From DATBHW01 sp035307385 (GTDB taxonomy: Bacteria > Chloroflexota > Ktedonobacteria > Ktedonobacterales > DATBGS01): DNA of 64,000 nt. This document shows positions 26,566 through 34,664 of the stretch, in pieces (the first letter of the stretch is position 1; each line of letters starts with the position of its first letter). The stretch covers positions 259,704-323,703 of the forward strand of contig DATGID010000136.1 of assembly GCA_035307385.1 (NCBI GenBank), written 5' to 3'. The translations under genes were made by a program, and so were the position numbers. The notes under the pieces are model-generated. The model saw nothing but the letters and a program-made list of their open reading frames with translations, searched no databases and was not told the DNA's origin.

Positions 26566-27237
26566 CTACCCTCGAATGCTGTAGCCAACCCCTCGGATCG
26601 TTTTTATCAACTGCAAGGCAAAGTCGCGATCTACTTTTTCGCGCAGATAGTGGATATAAATATCGACAATATTGCTGACGGCATCTTTATCATACGGCCA
26701 GACATGGTCGGTAATCTGCGCCCGTGAAAGCGCCTGGCCGGGGTGACGCATCAGATATTCTAATAAAGCAAATTCGCGCATGGTCAGCAGAATTAGTCGG
26801 CCATTCCTCTGCACCTCATGGCGCTGCAAATCCATCGTCAGGTCACCCACCTGCAACAGCGGCTCCTGGGGCAGAGCAGGTGCGCGGCGCGACAGAGCGC
26901 GCAGCCGGGCCAGCAGTTCTTCAAAGTCAAAGGGCTTGGTTAAATAATCATCGGCTCCGGCATCCAGGCCGGCCACTTTATCTTCAAGCTGATCGCGTGC
27001 TGTTAGCATCAGAATGGGGGTCGCAATGTTATGCGTGCGCAGCCAGCGACACACCTCAACGCCACTATAACGAGGCAACATGACATCCAGAACGATGAGA
27101 TCATATGCGCCGAAGCCAGCTTTCCCGATGCCTTGCTCACCATCAAAGGCCACATCCACTACATAGCGTTCATCTTCCAAAACTCGGCGGATCAAACGCA
27201 CTAATCGCCGCTCATCTTCGATGACGAGAACTTGCAT
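26566..27237 (-). CDS. OmpR-family response regulator
   Basis: 223 residues from ATG 27235-27237 with a GGGAG site; the frame extends further but without homology. The receiver domain has phosphoacceptor D51 (LIVLDVMLP), acidic pair E7-D8 and Lys in LTKPF. The winged-helix DNA-binding domain has EFALLEYLMRHPGQALSRAQ, and it ends LIKTIRGVGYSIRG. It is co-transcribed with the kinase. Two TTTCATTGAAA sites 60-105 bases upstream may be its own binding sites. Confidence 0.93.
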   Translation of the reverse strand: MQVLVIEDERRLVRLIRRVLEDERYVVDVAFDGEQGIGKAGFGAYDLIVLDVMLPRYSGVEVCRWLRTHNIATPILMLTARDQLEDKVAGLDAGADDYLTKPFDFEELLARLRALSRRAPALPQEPLLQVGDLTMDLQRHEVQRNGRLILLTMREFALLEYLMRHPGQALSRAQITDHVWPYDKDAVSNIVDIYIHYLREKVDRDFALQLIKTIRGVGYSIRG

Positions 27238-27299
27238 ACTCCGTACTCCCTGATTTTGATGAGAGCCAGAGAAGTTATAACACAGAAAAGCAACGCCTC

Positions 27300-27342
27300 T
27301 TTCATTGAAAGATAACATCCAAACATTGGAATTTCATTGAAA
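27300..27342. promoter_or_regulatory. paired TTTCATTGAAA operator
   Basis: The 11-bp palindrome TTTCATTGAAA occurs at 27300-27310 and again at 27332-27342, exactly 32 bp apart (three helical turns). It is in the divergent region between the response regulator and the DUF5666-like gene, so it could control both directions. Confidence 0.45.
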
Positions 27343-27598
27343 ATCTCTTAATACCTTCTGATATGCTTCCTTCCCCGTCAACGAAACAGTGTCATCGACC
27401 AATAGGTGTGTAGGGCTTACAAGCAGTAGGAAATATGGGCTAACTGCCAAAAAGCGCGTCATAAAGCTGCTTTTGCTGGCTCTATAATAGCAGCAACGCT
27501 TGCAGGACAGGCAAGCTGCGGTATGATGCTCACTTCTCGATGCAACCAGCACGGCAGAGAGCATCTGATAGATACGCCAACAAGGGGGTCTACTCCGC

Positions 27599-28111
27599 AT
27601 GAGCAGGCTCATAGCTTTCTTCCAAAGCAAAGTTTCTTTAGCCATCATCGGCGCGTTGCTCTTTGGGGGCGCGGCGGCGCTCATAGCTGCCGGGCCTTTC
27701 TCAAGCGCGCCCAATCAATCTGCCACGACGCATCTGCAAACGTCTGCAAACGTTGCAACCGCAGGAATTGCGACTGCTCCACCGATCACACGCACGGCCA
27801 CGCCAGGCAAATCTCCCACAGCCACGCCAACGCCGCGCCCTCCAACCCCTACCCCTACACCCACCGCAAGCAGCGGCCAGACAACGCTTCGTGGCACAGT
27901 GACCAGCGTGAACACCGACTCTAACTCGTTTATGATCCGGCTGGGGACTGGCAGCACCGCAACGGTCAGTGTAACATCACAAACAACCTTCCAGGGTCTC
28001 TGCACGTCGTTGAATGGCCTCACTGCGGGATGGCGCGTCAGGTTACAGGGGACTTATCAAACTGGTGGCGCTTTTGCGGCCTCTTCTGTGTATTCCTATA
28101 TTGATAACTAA
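27599..28111 (+). CDS. membrane-anchored DUF5666-like protein
   Basis: 170 residues. One membrane helix (about 11-31), a Thr/Pro-rich spacer (about 60-92) and a small beta domain with TTLRGTVTSVNTDSNSFMIR and LTAGWRVRLQGTY, which matches the OB-like DUF5666 pattern. It is exported and tethered. It begins the redox gene group; the same TPTPTP spacer type recurs in the next gene product. Start ATG 27599 follows AAGGGGGTC. Confidence 0.65.
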   Translation: MSRLIAFFQSKVSLAIIGALLFGGAAALIAAGPFSSAPNQSATTHLQTSANVATAGIATAPPITRTATPGKSPTATPTPRPPTPTPTPTASSGQTTLRGTVTSVNTDSNSFMIRLGTGSTATVSVTSQTTFQGLCTSLNGLTAGWRVRLQGTYQTGGAFAASSVYSYIDN

Positions 28112-28143
28112 GAGCGGGCAAGCGTTAAGAAAGAGAGCATGTT

Positions 28144-29664
28144 ATGAGCTTTGGGAACGGCGATACAGCCGGACTGCCAATCGTCTCACCGGCCAGTATG
28201 ATGCCAGTGCAAGTGCTGCGGCGAGAAGTCATTGCCGATGGGGTCGTCTCTCTGTTTCTGGTGCTGCCAGATACCGAGCAAGCTCCAGCGCCTTATCAGC
28301 CAGGGCAGTTTGTAACCCTGGCCGTCCCCACCTTCCGCAAAACCATTTACCGGTCCTATTCACTGTGTGGCGATGGCCGACCCGACCAACCCTGGGAAAT
28401 CACCATCAAGCGGCTGCATATGGGGACCGTTTCCAGCTACTTATTCGATAAAGTCAAAGAAGGGTCGCTGCTGTACGCGAGCATGCCGCGCGGCACATTT
28501 ACGCTGCCCCAAAATATTCAGCCAGGCACCCCTTTGGTTTTTGTGGCGGTTGGCAGCGGCATCACCCCGATTGTAGGAATGCTGAGCGCGCTGGCGCTGC
28601 TTCCGGCAGAATATCGTCCCCAGGCGCAGTTGCATTATGCGTCCAAATCGCTGACTGAGATGATCTATCGCCGCGAACTGCAAGAGCTAGACCCGAAAGA
28701 ACAGTGGCTGCGCCGCTGGCTCTATTTATCCTCAGATGGCAATCGCATGACGCCTGAAGCCGTGATGGCAAAGGCTCAACATCTGGCATTGCAGGCGCAT
28801 TGGTATATGTGTGGCCCGGATACCTTGAAGCGCGACCTGCAAGGGCTGTTGGAAGAGTGGGAAGTTCCTGATGAACAGATACACGCGGAAATCTTCACCC
28901 CGGCCAGGCCGACTCAGCCTATCGCGCCCACAGGCCGCGCCAGCAGCGGCGCTCTTGGGAACGCGGCGCAGCTTTATGTCGAAGAAACCGGAGCCACGCT
29001 GGATGTGCGCCCCAACGAAACGCTGCTTGCCACGCTGGAACGACATGGCTATCGTCCCGATTTTAGCTGCCGGGCTGGCTCGTGCGGCGCGTGCAAGTTG
29101 AGAGTGCTGGCCGGGCAGGTGCAACCCGTTGGCGAGGCGCTCAGCGCGGCTGAGCGGCGGGCGGGCTACGTGTTGAGTTGCATTGCCGTGCCGCAGGAAG
29201 ATGTCACCATTGCCTCAGGTGGGCGCGCGCCCGCAGGCGGCGTAGCTTTTACGCCCAGGCTGGCCCCCAACGCCGTGCCCAACACACGGCAGACTGCTGT
29301 CATGCGCACACGCTTTGCCGCGTTGCTGGCAGTGGGCGGGCTGGTCTTTGGCTCCTGGCTGCTCACCAACCACAAGCCAGCCAGTCTCACCGCAAACGCG
29401 GCATCAAACAACTCCAGCGCGCCCACGCAGCCAGCCGGGCAGGGGAAGACGCCAACCGGCACATCTCCCACTGCCACGCCCAGGCCAGGCACCACCACCA
29501 CGCCGAGGCCAGGCACAACTGCCACGCCCCAACCAGGCACAACTGCCACGCCTAAGCCGCAGCCGGGGACAACGCCAACGCCCAAACCGCCGACACCAAC
29601 ACCGACCCCGCAACCACCCAAACCGACACCCACGGCTACCTCTACCCCCACGCCCCACCAGTAG
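28144..29664 (+). CDS. NAD(P)H:ferredoxin-type reductase with 2Fe-2S domain and C-terminal anchor
   Basis: 506 residues. FAD domain at 18-125 with the FAD motif RSYSLCG; NAD(P) domain at 125-250 with VAVGSGITPIVGML and YMCGP. Plant-type ferredoxin domain at 275-365 with CRAGSCGACKLRV and VLSCIA giving the four cluster cysteines. Then a basic-flanked membrane helix (about 385-405, FAALLAVGGLVFGSWLL) and a 100-residue tail of TATPxPGTT repeats. Topology should place the reductase in the cytoplasm and the tail outside. It probably feeds electrons from NAD(P)H to the ferric-reductase-like protein downstream. Confidence 0.85.
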   Translation: MSFGNGDTAGLPIVSPASMMPVQVLRREVIADGVVSLFLVLPDTEQAPAPYQPGQFVTLAVPTFRKTIYRSYSLCGDGRPDQPWEITIKRLHMGTVSSYLFDKVKEGSLLYASMPRGTFTLPQNIQPGTPLVFVAVGSGITPIVGMLSALALLPAEYRPQAQLHYASKSLTEMIYRRELQELDPKEQWLRRWLYLSSDGNRMTPEAVMAKAQHLALQAHWYMCGPDTLKRDLQGLLEEWEVPDEQIHAEIFTPARPTQPIAPTGRASSGALGNAAQLYVEETGATLDVRPNETLLATLERHGYRPDFSCRAGSCGACKLRVLAGQVQPVGEALSAAERRAGYVLSCIAVPQEDVTIASGGRAPAGGVAFTPRLAPNAVPNTRQTAVMRTRFAALLAVGGLVFGSWLLTNHKPASLTANAASNNSSAPTQPAGQGKTPTGTSPTATPRPGTTTTPRPGTTATPQPGTTATPKPQPGTTPTPKPPTPTPTPQPPKPTPTATSTPTPHQ

Positions 29665-29679
29665 AAAGGGAGGCGAAGG

Positions 29680-30783
29680 ATGACCAGCATCATCGCGCAT
29701 GAGCGCCTGCTCCTGGAACAAAAGGAGCGCATTATGGCAACCGAGGTCGGGGTGCATGTGGCCGTCGCGCCAGGGGAAGCAGCGAGCGCCCGCGCCGCGA
29801 TAGACTCCAGCATGGCCTGGTTTCGCGAAGTTGACCGCAGGCTGACACGGTTCAGCGCCGAAAGCGAACTCAGCCACTTGAACGCAAGCGCTGGCTGCTG
29901 GTTCGCAACGTCAGAAGCGCTGTTTACCGCCGTGCGCGATGCGCTGGCCGCCGCCCAGGCGAGCGATGGCCTCTTTGACCCGGCGCTGCTGCCGCAACTG
30001 GAGGCGCTGGGCTACGACCGCGATTTTTCGCTGCTGACTCAGCGCTCCGGCGAGGCAGACGAAGCAGAAGTACAGGCTAGCTATCCCCTCGGCCTGTGGC
30101 GCGACATCAAGCTGGATGTGAAAGCGCGGCGCATTCACCTGCCAACGGGCGCGCGGCTGGACCTGGGCGGCATCGCCAAAGGCTGGGCAGCCGATAGGGC
30201 GATCAAGCGCTTTTTCCAGCATGTCGATAACGTGATTGTCAATGTTGGTGGCGATCTGCGCATGCGCGGCGGCCCCAGAGAAGGGGAACTGTGGGCAATT
30301 GGCATCGGCGATCTCGATGAGACCGGCCACGCCGATACCAGCAACCATCGCGCCGTCATTACCTTTGGCCGTGGCGGCCTGGCAACCTCGGGGTCCACCA
30401 GACGCTGGTGGTATCATCAGGGTACACGGCAGCATCATGTGCTCGACCCGCGCACCGGGCGTCCGGTCCCGCTCTGGATGCACGCTGAGCAGCCGGAACC
30501 AGAAGCAATCGATGCGGGCAGCCTCATCGCCACAGCCACGGCCCTGGCCCCAACTGCCGCCAGAGCCGAGGTAGCCACCAAAATGGCGCTGCTGCGCGGC
30601 TATCCTGAGGCGCTGCGCGCCGTGGAGGCTGCCTGGCAAAACGATCTGTCAGCCGCGCCGCATCTTCCGGCTGATAGAGGAGTCGCGCTGCTGCTGGTGT
30701 TGGGGAACGGAGAAGTGGCCGTTTCCGCAAATTTGGAAGCATATCTTGAGACTTGCGCAGGGGGAGGCATGCTATGGCTTTAA
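29680..30783 (+). CDS. apbE: FAD:protein FMN transferase (ApbE)
   Basis: 367 residues. ApbE marks are MATEVGVHVAV, SELSHLNAS, LDLGGIAKGWAADRAIKRF, NVIVNVGGDLRMRG and HHVLDPRTGRPV. It attaches FMN covalently to Thr/Ser of exported redox proteins. No lipoprotein signal is present, so the enzyme may act in the cytoplasm. No clear flavinylation motif protein is adjacent. It overlaps the next gene by 10 bases. Confidence 0.88.
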   Translation: MTSIIAHERLLLEQKERIMATEVGVHVAVAPGEAASARAAIDSSMAWFREVDRRLTRFSAESELSHLNASAGCWFATSEALFTAVRDALAAAQASDGLFDPALLPQLEALGYDRDFSLLTQRSGEADEAEVQASYPLGLWRDIKLDVKARRIHLPTGARLDLGGIAKGWAADRAIKRFFQHVDNVIVNVGGDLRMRGGPREGELWAIGIGDLDETGHADTSNHRAVITFGRGGLATSGSTRRWWYHQGTRQHHVLDPRTGRPVPLWMHAEQPEPEAIDAGSLIATATALAPTAARAEVATKMALLRGYPEALRAVEAAWQNDLSAAPHLPADRGVALLLVLGNGEVAVSANLEAYLETCAGGGMLWL

Positions 30784-31502
30784 TCCTGGGGCTGAGCGTG
30801 CTCTTTCGGCAAGGGCACAGCGCACTGGAAAGCGCCGCCGCAGCCAGCCCGCTGCTGTGGTATCTCACGCGCACCACTGCCGTATCCGCGTACGTCACGC
30901 TCTCTTTTGCCGCCATGCTTGGCATGCTGCGCGGCGTGGCGCGGGGGTCGGGCGAGCGCTTATCCTGGGTCACTGATGAACTCCATCAAGTGCTGGCGAC
31001 AGTCTTTGCCGCCCTGGTCGCGCTGCATCTGCTCACCCTCTTCTACGACCCCTTCCTTCCCTTTTCCCTCACAAACCTTCTTCTCCCAGTCAATGAGCCA
31101 TATCGCCCGCTTGCCGTTGACCTGGGAGTTGTCGGCCTCTATACTCTGGTCGTCGTCCTGTGCAGCACCTGGATACGCCGCTCCATCCCATATCGCTTCT
31201 GGCGTGTGCTGCACTATGCCAGTTTTGCCACCTTCGTTCTGGTCACCTTGCATGGCCTCCTCGCGGGCAGCGACGCGAGCCAGCCCTGGATGCGGGCGCT
31301 TTATGCCGGAGCCACTGCTGCTGTCTGTTTCCTCGGCGTGATGCGCTTTCTCACCCAAAGGCGGCGGCGCGAGCCAGTGCCAGCAGAACCGCTCTATGAG
31401 GAAGAGGAGACGCTGTACGATGAAGGGGAGGAAGAAGAAGGATTCGAGGACATTGTTCCAGAGCCATCTCCTCGGCCCAACCTGTGGCCCTATAGGCCAT
31501 GA
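30774..31502 (+). CDS. ferric-reductase-like transmembrane heme protein
   Basis: 242 residues from ATG 30774 with GGGGGAGG, inside the apbE end. Six membrane helices of the FRD type. Two-helix His pairs are visible: DELHQVLATVFAALVALHLL and RVLHYASFATFVLVTLHGLL, spacing suitable for two stacked b hemes. The C-terminal 45 residues are strongly acidic (EEEETLYDEGEEEEGF). No flavin domain is attached, so electrons must come from a separate reductase, most simply the product of the gene two places upstream. The probable role is transmembrane electron transfer to an outside acceptor. Confidence 0.82.
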   Translation: MALILGLSVLFRQGHSALESAAAASPLLWYLTRTTAVSAYVTLSFAAMLGMLRGVARGSGERLSWVTDELHQVLATVFAALVALHLLTLFYDPFLPFSLTNLLLPVNEPYRPLAVDLGVVGLYTLVVVLCSTWIRRSIPYRFWRVLHYASFATFVLVTLHGLLAGSDASQPWMRALYAGATAAVCFLGVMRFLTQRRRREPVPAEPLYEEEETLYDEGEEEEGFEDIVPEPSPRPNLWPYRP

Positions 31503-31603
31503 GCACGCCTCAGTTGTCTCAGGCTTCCTCCAGATGCTATGATGGATGCAGTGGACCGTTGGGATTGCTCCCAGCGAGAACAAACCATCAACGAGGCATA
31601 TCC

Positions 31604-31843
31604 ATGAGCATCGAGGCGCTCACCGCGCTCATTCAGCGCGCCACCGCTGACGCCGAGTTTCGCCGTCAGCTTCAATTCGACCCGCGCCAGGCATTGCAGG
31701 GCGTGGACCTGACCGCCGCTGAGTTCAACGCCCTCAAGAGCGGCAGCCCGGCCAAGCTGCGCGAACTGGGCCTGGACGAAGCGCTCAGCAAGCAGGGCAC
31801 GCGCATCCGCCTCAGCCCAACCTTGCGCTGGCCGCTCACGTAA
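31604..31843 (+). CDS. NHLP/Nif11-like small protein
   Basis: 79 residues from ATG 31604 with ACGAGG. Residues 1-50 (MSIEALTALIQRATADAEFR, QLQFDPRQAL, DLTAAEFNALKSG) match the leader-like pattern of the Nif11/nitrile-hydratase leader clan (Os1348 or Franean1_4349 type), with the DP.-AL turn. The C-terminus is short and lacks Cys or Ser-rich core, and no modifying enzyme is adjacent. It is either a stand-alone helical protein or an orphan RiPP precursor-like peptide. Confidence 0.55.
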   Translation: MSIEALTALIQRATADAEFRRQLQFDPRQALQGVDLTAAEFNALKSGSPAKLRELGLDEALSKQGTRIRLSPTLRWPLT

Positions 31844-31877
31844 CCATCAGGGGAAACAACAAGCCAGTGGGGAAGCG

Positions 31878-32198
31878 ATGATACGATTTGAGGATTGGAC
31901 CGGGCTGCATGGCGGCAATACCCGCATTGGTCTGGAGCGCAGCGAGCGCGTGGTGAAAGTCTACGCCGACAGCGAAGCCGAACTTGCCGAGTGGGGGCGA
32001 TTGCATGGCCTGAAAGCAGAATGGATGGACCGCCGCCGCCCCGAGCAGCCGCATTATGACCTCTTTCGCCGCAGCTTGCTGATTGTCCCCCCAACCGTGC
32101 GCGTCCTCACACCAGCCGAAGTCAAGGAGCGCATTCGCGCCGAACGCCTGGCCCGGCTCGGCAAGCCTCTGGCAAAGCGGCCCATGCAGCGGAGATAA
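31878..32198 (+). CDS. hypothetical protein, weakly DUF4031-like
   Basis: 106 residues. AELAEWGRLHGLKAEWMDRR and PHYDLFRRS resemble the small DUF4031 family, which pairs an ADS.eELh.fA segment with HYDL. The C-terminal 30 residues are basic. It follows the NHLP-like gene by 34 bases and ends 3 bases before the convergent Hsp20 gene. No function can be given. Confidence 0.5.
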   Translation: MIRFEDWTGLHGGNTRIGLERSERVVKVYADSEAELAEWGRLHGLKAEWMDRRRPEQPHYDLFRRSLLIVPPTVRVLTPAEVKERIRAERLARLGKPLAKRPMQRR

Positions 32199-32201
32199 CT
32201 G

Positions 32202-32669
32202 CTAACTCTCAACCGCTTTCTGCTCGCCAACTTCCACCACCAGCCGTCGCGATGGCGGCGGGGGCGCTTTCGGAATCGTCACCGTCAGCATGCCACGTTC
32301 CAGCACTGCCCGCGCGCCCTCAATGTCGCCTGCGCCTGGCAGCGCCACCGAGCGAAAGAAGCGTTCCACTGTGCGCTCCAGCTTGGTGCAGCCCTCGATG
32401 CGCGTGTGCCTGGTGTGGACCATCTCAGCTTTGATCGAGACTTGATTATTGCGCACCGTCACTTCCACCTGATCGGGTTCCACCTCTGGCAGTCCCGTCT
32501 TCACCAGATAGTTGCGGTCCGTCTGATACAATGTCGTCGAGGTGAGCGTATCGCCGTCTTCGATGACGGTCTCCAGTGGCTGGGCAAACGTCTCATCCAG
32601 CAATTTATCAATCGCCTGGCGCAACGTCGTCAACGTCTCGCCAGGCTGCCAGCGAATCATTGTTTCCAT
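32202..32669 (-). CDS. Hsp20/alpha-crystallin small heat-shock protein
   Basis: 155 residues with the alpha-crystallin domain at about 48-140. Marks are NYLVKTGLPEVEPDQVEVTV, ERFFRSVALPG and the A-x-L-x-x-G-x-L end LERGMLTVTIPKAPPP. The C-terminal IxI-like tail is replaced by LVVEV. It is an ATP-independent holdase. ATG 32667-32669 follows CGGAGAATACAG. Confidence 0.9.
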   Translation of the reverse strand: METMIRWQPGETLTTLRQAIDKLLDETFAQPLETVIEDGDTLTSTTLYQTDRNYLVKTGLPEVEPDQVEVTVRNNQVSIKAEMVHTRHTRIEGCTKLERTVERFFRSVALPGAGDIEGARAVLERGMLTVTIPKAPPPPSRRLVVEVGEQKAVES

Positions 32670-32761
32670 CTGTATTCTCCGTTCCCTTCAGTCAGGGCGG
32701 CCAGCGCAGGGCTTGCCATCTGACAGATTTCATGCAAGAGCTATGCCAGGAGGGAAAAGGC

Positions 32762-34090
32762 TTGAAATTGCCGCTTGCAGCCCTGGGCTATGGCTTGCCA
32801 GCAGGCGTCACCACGTCTATGGCTGTGGGCATCTTTGTCGCCACGCTCGCGCTGATTATGCTGCGCCCGAAACAATTGAACGAGGCGCTGGCCGCGCTGG
32901 CTGGTGGCATCGCCATGATTGCGGCGGGTATCGTCAGCCCCTGGCAAGCCCTCCAAACGCTGCTGGGCGACTGGAACATCTTCCTCTTTTTCCTGGGCAT
33001 GCTCACGCTCAGCGCCCTGGCCGAGCGTGCGGGTTTCTTCGATTGGCTGGCAGCGCAGGCCGCGCAGTTAGCAAAGGGCAGCACGCGCCGCCTCTATCTC
33101 AACGTCTTCTTGTTGGGCGCGCTCATCTCGGCCTTTTTCTCCAACGACGCCACGGCCTTGATCTTAACGCCCATCGTCTATTCCCTCATTACGCGGCTGC
33201 GCGTCAGCGCCATGCCCTTTTTGTTCGCCTGCACCTTCATTGCCGACACTGCCTCGTTTCTGCTGCCGGTCAGCAACCCCATCAACATCATCGTGCTTTC
33301 GCGCTTCAACCTGGGGCTGCTCGATTTCCTGCGCCTGCTCCTCTTGCCCAGCCTGCTGGTCATCGGCATCAATATCGGCGTCTTCTTCTTGCTCTTTCGC
33401 CGTCAACTCATCGGAACTTTCGAGATCAAGCGCCTGGGCACGCCCGCCAGCGCCATTCGCCAGCAGAGCTATTTTCGCTACGTCGCCATTGTGCTTGGTG
33501 TCGTGGCTGTTGCTTATCTGGTCATCTCTCTGGTGCAGCAGCCATTGTCACTGGTTGCCATCGGCGGGGCCGCGCTGCTGCTGCTGGGCGCGCTGCGCTG
33601 GAAACAGGTGCAGTGGAAAGCGCTGGGCAAAGAGCTTTCCTGGTCCATCTTTGGCTTCATCGCGGGCATGTTTGTCGTCGTGCAGGGCGTCGAAAGCATC
33701 GGCCTCACCCAGCATGCCGCGCAGCTTTTGACCAGCGTTGCTGGCTCGAACACGCTGGCGGCTACGCTGGTGGGAACGACAGGCGCAGCCGTTGGCTCCA
33801 ACCTGATTAACAACCTGCCGATGGCCCTGGTACTCATTTCCACCATCGGCGCGCTTTCCGGCAGCACGCCAGGCGTGCGGCTGGCGTTGATCGGCGCGAC
33901 TATCTTCGGCTGCGATCTGGGGCCAAACCTCACCACCGTTGGCTCCCTGGCAACAGTGCTCTGGCTGCTCCTGCTGCGGCGGCGGGGCATGGACGTGTCC
34001 TCGCTGGATTACTTCAAGCTGGGCATCGTCGTCACGCCCCTCATGCTGCTGATCGGCGCGCTGGCAATCTGGTTGATGTTGAAGGTATGA
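32762..34090 (+). CDS. ArsB/NhaD-type anion or cation transporter
   Basis: 442 residues from TTG 32762, chosen because AGGAGGG lies 7 bases before it; ATG 32732 has no ribosome site. About 11-12 helices. Ion-transporter marks are FFSNDATALILTPIVYSLI, SFLLPVSNPINIIVLSR, SWSIFGFIAGMFVVVQGVES and TTGAAVGSNLINNLPMALVL, GCDLGPNLTTVGSLATVLW. This two-repeat layout fits arsenite permease ArsB and relatives. No arsR or arsC is nearby, so the substrate is open. Confidence 0.82.
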   Translation: MKLPLAALGYGLPAGVTTSMAVGIFVATLALIMLRPKQLNEALAALAGGIAMIAAGIVSPWQALQTLLGDWNIFLFFLGMLTLSALAERAGFFDWLAAQAAQLAKGSTRRLYLNVFLLGALISAFFSNDATALILTPIVYSLITRLRVSAMPFLFACTFIADTASFLLPVSNPINIIVLSRFNLGLLDFLRLLLLPSLLVIGINIGVFFLLFRRQLIGTFEIKRLGTPASAIRQQSYFRYVAIVLGVVAVAYLVISLVQQPLSLVAIGGAALLLLGALRWKQVQWKALGKELSWSIFGFIAGMFVVVQGVESIGLTQHAAQLLTSVAGSNTLAATLVGTTGAAVGSNLINNLPMALVLISTIGALSGSTPGVRLALIGATIFGCDLGPNLTTVGSLATVLWLLLLRRRGMDVSSLDYFKLGIVVTPLMLLIGALAIWLMLKV

Positions 34091-34137
34091 TGAGGGCAGA
34101 AACTGAGAGAGCGCACGAGCGGAAGCGCGAGGAAGCA

Positions 34138-34638
34138 ATGAACGCTTTATGCTGCCTTGATGGCACCAACACCGAATGGCTGGCACGTCAGATCTTTGGC
34201 TTGCTCAATGCCCATGACCTGCGGCTCGTCCTGCTGTATGTCATCGACAGCGGTCCCGGCCAGGATATGGAGCGCATGCGTCAGCGCTATATGGGCATCG
34301 GCCAGCGCCGCGCTGATCTGCTGGCGCAGGCGACCCAGGCCGAGCAAGAGCAGGCAGCGGAACTGCTCGCCGCAGCCCTGGAAGTCTTTCGCGCCCAATG
34401 GCCGGGTGGCCCTCCAGACGCAGCACAGATCGAGGCAACCTCCCTGCGCGGCAGGCCCGAACAGGAGATTGTTCGGCTGAGCGCCAGCACCCCCTCCGAT
34501 CTCATTATCATCGGCAATCGCCGCGTCCGTGGGCCACACGAGCCGCCCCATCCGCCTGGGCCAAAATCGGTCGGCCATGTCGCCCGCTTTGTGGTTGATC
34601 ACGCGCCTTGCCCAGTGCTGCTGCTGCGACCAGCATAA
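34138..34638 (+). CDS. universal stress protein (UspA family)
   Basis: 166 residues from ATG 34138, preceded by GCGAGGAAGC; an upstream ATG at 34087 overlaps the transporter stop but has no ribosome site. The opening MNALCCLDGT and the end LIIIGNRRVRG...VARFVVDHAPCPVLLLRPA fit the Usp fold. The ATP-binding G-x2-G-x9-G-S pattern is altered by a Pro/His-rich insertion, so nucleotide binding is doubtful. It is likely co-transcribed with the transporter. Confidence 0.78.
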   Translation: MNALCCLDGTNTEWLARQIFGLLNAHDLRLVLLYVIDSGPGQDMERMRQRYMGIGQRRADLLAQATQAEQEQAAELLAAALEVFRAQWPGGPPDAAQIEATSLRGRPEQEIVRLSASTPSDLIIIGNRRVRGPHEPPHPPGPKSVGHVARFVVDHAPCPVLLLRPA

Positions 34639-34664
34639 TAGAAGAAGAGAAAAGGGATAGTAGT

